Shown in pieces: positions 5,059 to 5,487 of a stretch of 5,487 nt of DNA (positions are counted from its first letter, which is position 1; every line of letters starts with the position of its first letter). Origin of the DNA: Cytophagales bacterium (lineage in GTDB: Bacteria > Bacteroidota > Bacteroidia > Cytophagales > Cyclobacteriaceae); the NCBI GenBank assembly GCA_003504855.1, contig DNZD01000365.1, positions 1 to 5,487 on the forward strand, written 5' to 3'. The position numbers and the translations under genes were made by a program. Under the pieces are notes generated by a model that saw only the letters and a program-made list of their open reading frames with translations, was not told the DNA's origin and made no database searches.

Positions 5059-5487
5059 ATGAAGCCCCTGAACCTTCCGGCTGCTGATTTCAAAATTAAA
5101 AAACTGGACGGCAAGGTCTGGATTTTTGACGGAGTGCGCAAAAAATTTGTTGTACTCACCCCTGAAGAATGGGTTCGTCAGCATTTCATCAACTACCTGA
5201 TCGTCAATCACAACTACCCCAGATCGTTATTTCGTATTGAAGGCAGTCTCGCCTATAACACCATGCAGAAGCGGTCAGATATCCTCGTGTTCGACCGCAA
5301 TGGCAAGCCGTGGATGCTCATCGAATGCAAGTCCCCGGACATCAAACTCAGCCAAAATGCTTTCAACCAGGCGGGGATGTACAATATGACGGTGGGTGCA
5401 CGCTATGTAGCGGTAACCAATGGCATGGTGCACTATTGCTGGCTGGCGCCTAAGGCCGGTGAAGCGGGGATATTTCAGGAGGATTTT
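5059..5487 (+). CDS. HsdR N-terminal-domain-like PD-(D/E)xK protein, 3' end outside window
   Basis: The frame is open from the ATG for 143 codons to the window end, so the stop is not seen. The translation matches the N-terminal nuclease domain of type I restriction R subunits. RSDILVFDRNG (72-82) carries D74, followed by the LIECKSP strand (87-93) with E89 and K91, giving a D...ExK active-site pattern. Q104 and Y108 in NQAGMY form the QxxxY motif typical of HsdR/RecB-type nucleases. The TPEEWVRQHFINYLI helix (34-48) is also typical. About 143 residues already cover the domain. In Bacteroidota I recall stand-alone proteins of about 150 residues of this kind, without helicase or target-recognition genes, so a complete restriction system is not implied. 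All catalytic residues are present, so nuclease activity is plausible but unproven. Confidence 0.8.
   Translation, partial: MKPLNLPAADFKIKKLDGKVWIFDGVRKKFVVLTPEEWVRQHFINYLIVNHNYPRSLFRIEGSLAYNTMQKRSDILVFDRNGKPWMLIECKSPDIKLSQNAFNQAGMYNMTVGARYVAVTNGMVHYCWLAPKAGEAGIFQEDF

Noticed and set aside
4873..5211. Minus-strand frame overlapping the start of AMP nucleosidase and the HsdR-like gene
   Set aside because: It covers two well-supported genes in other frames and has no recognisable features.

Overview
The window looks like a chromosomal segment from a member of the Bacteroidota. The evidence is the exbB / small membrane protein / exbD / exbD gene order, the short stand-alone form of AMP nucleosidase, a lone HsdR-N-terminal-like protein, promoter-like TAnnTTTG elements upstream of two genes, and mostly weak Shine-Dalgarno signals. 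The genes look like ordinary core genes with moderate GC. No transposase, integrase, CRISPR array or phage gene is visible. The genus cannot be named from this sequence.

Layout. Positions 1-358 hold a tandem array: two 168-bp units plus a 22-bp third copy that is the 3' end of a minus-strand tRNA-Ser(GGA) gene (340-429). Each unit repeats the tRNA 3' end (CCA, discriminator, acceptor strand, part of the T arm) and carries a dense set of hairpins, including terminator-like structures on both strands. Next, on the plus strand after a TAnnTTTG promoter candidate, comes a compact operon (626-2815) for an inner-membrane proton-driven energising complex: an ExbB/TolQ-type channel, an unknown three-helix membrane protein, and two different ExbD/TolR-type subunits. 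A strong intrinsic terminator (2841-2869) closes it, and no tonB follows. A UMF1/Atg22-type major facilitator gene (2917-4236, GTG start) ends convergently with AMP nucleosidase (4233-5003, minus), overlapping by 4 bp. Divergent from AMP nucleosidase, a plus-strand gene for an HsdR-N-terminal-like PD-(D/E)xK protein starts at 5059 and runs off the window.

How the parts relate. The exb genes probably act as one module that turns proton flow into force for outer-membrane TonB-dependent uptake, or for envelope tethering of the Tol type. The transporter, AMP nucleosidase and nuclease-like protein are neighbours with no evident shared pathway.

The feature most worth a second look is the tRNA-Ser-linked repeat array. 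It is organised like the tandem repeats downstream of Escherichia coli tyrT, where each unit also begins with a copy of the tRNA 3' end. Here the two units are identical over long flanks but diverge sharply in the arms of a central hairpin that both still form.
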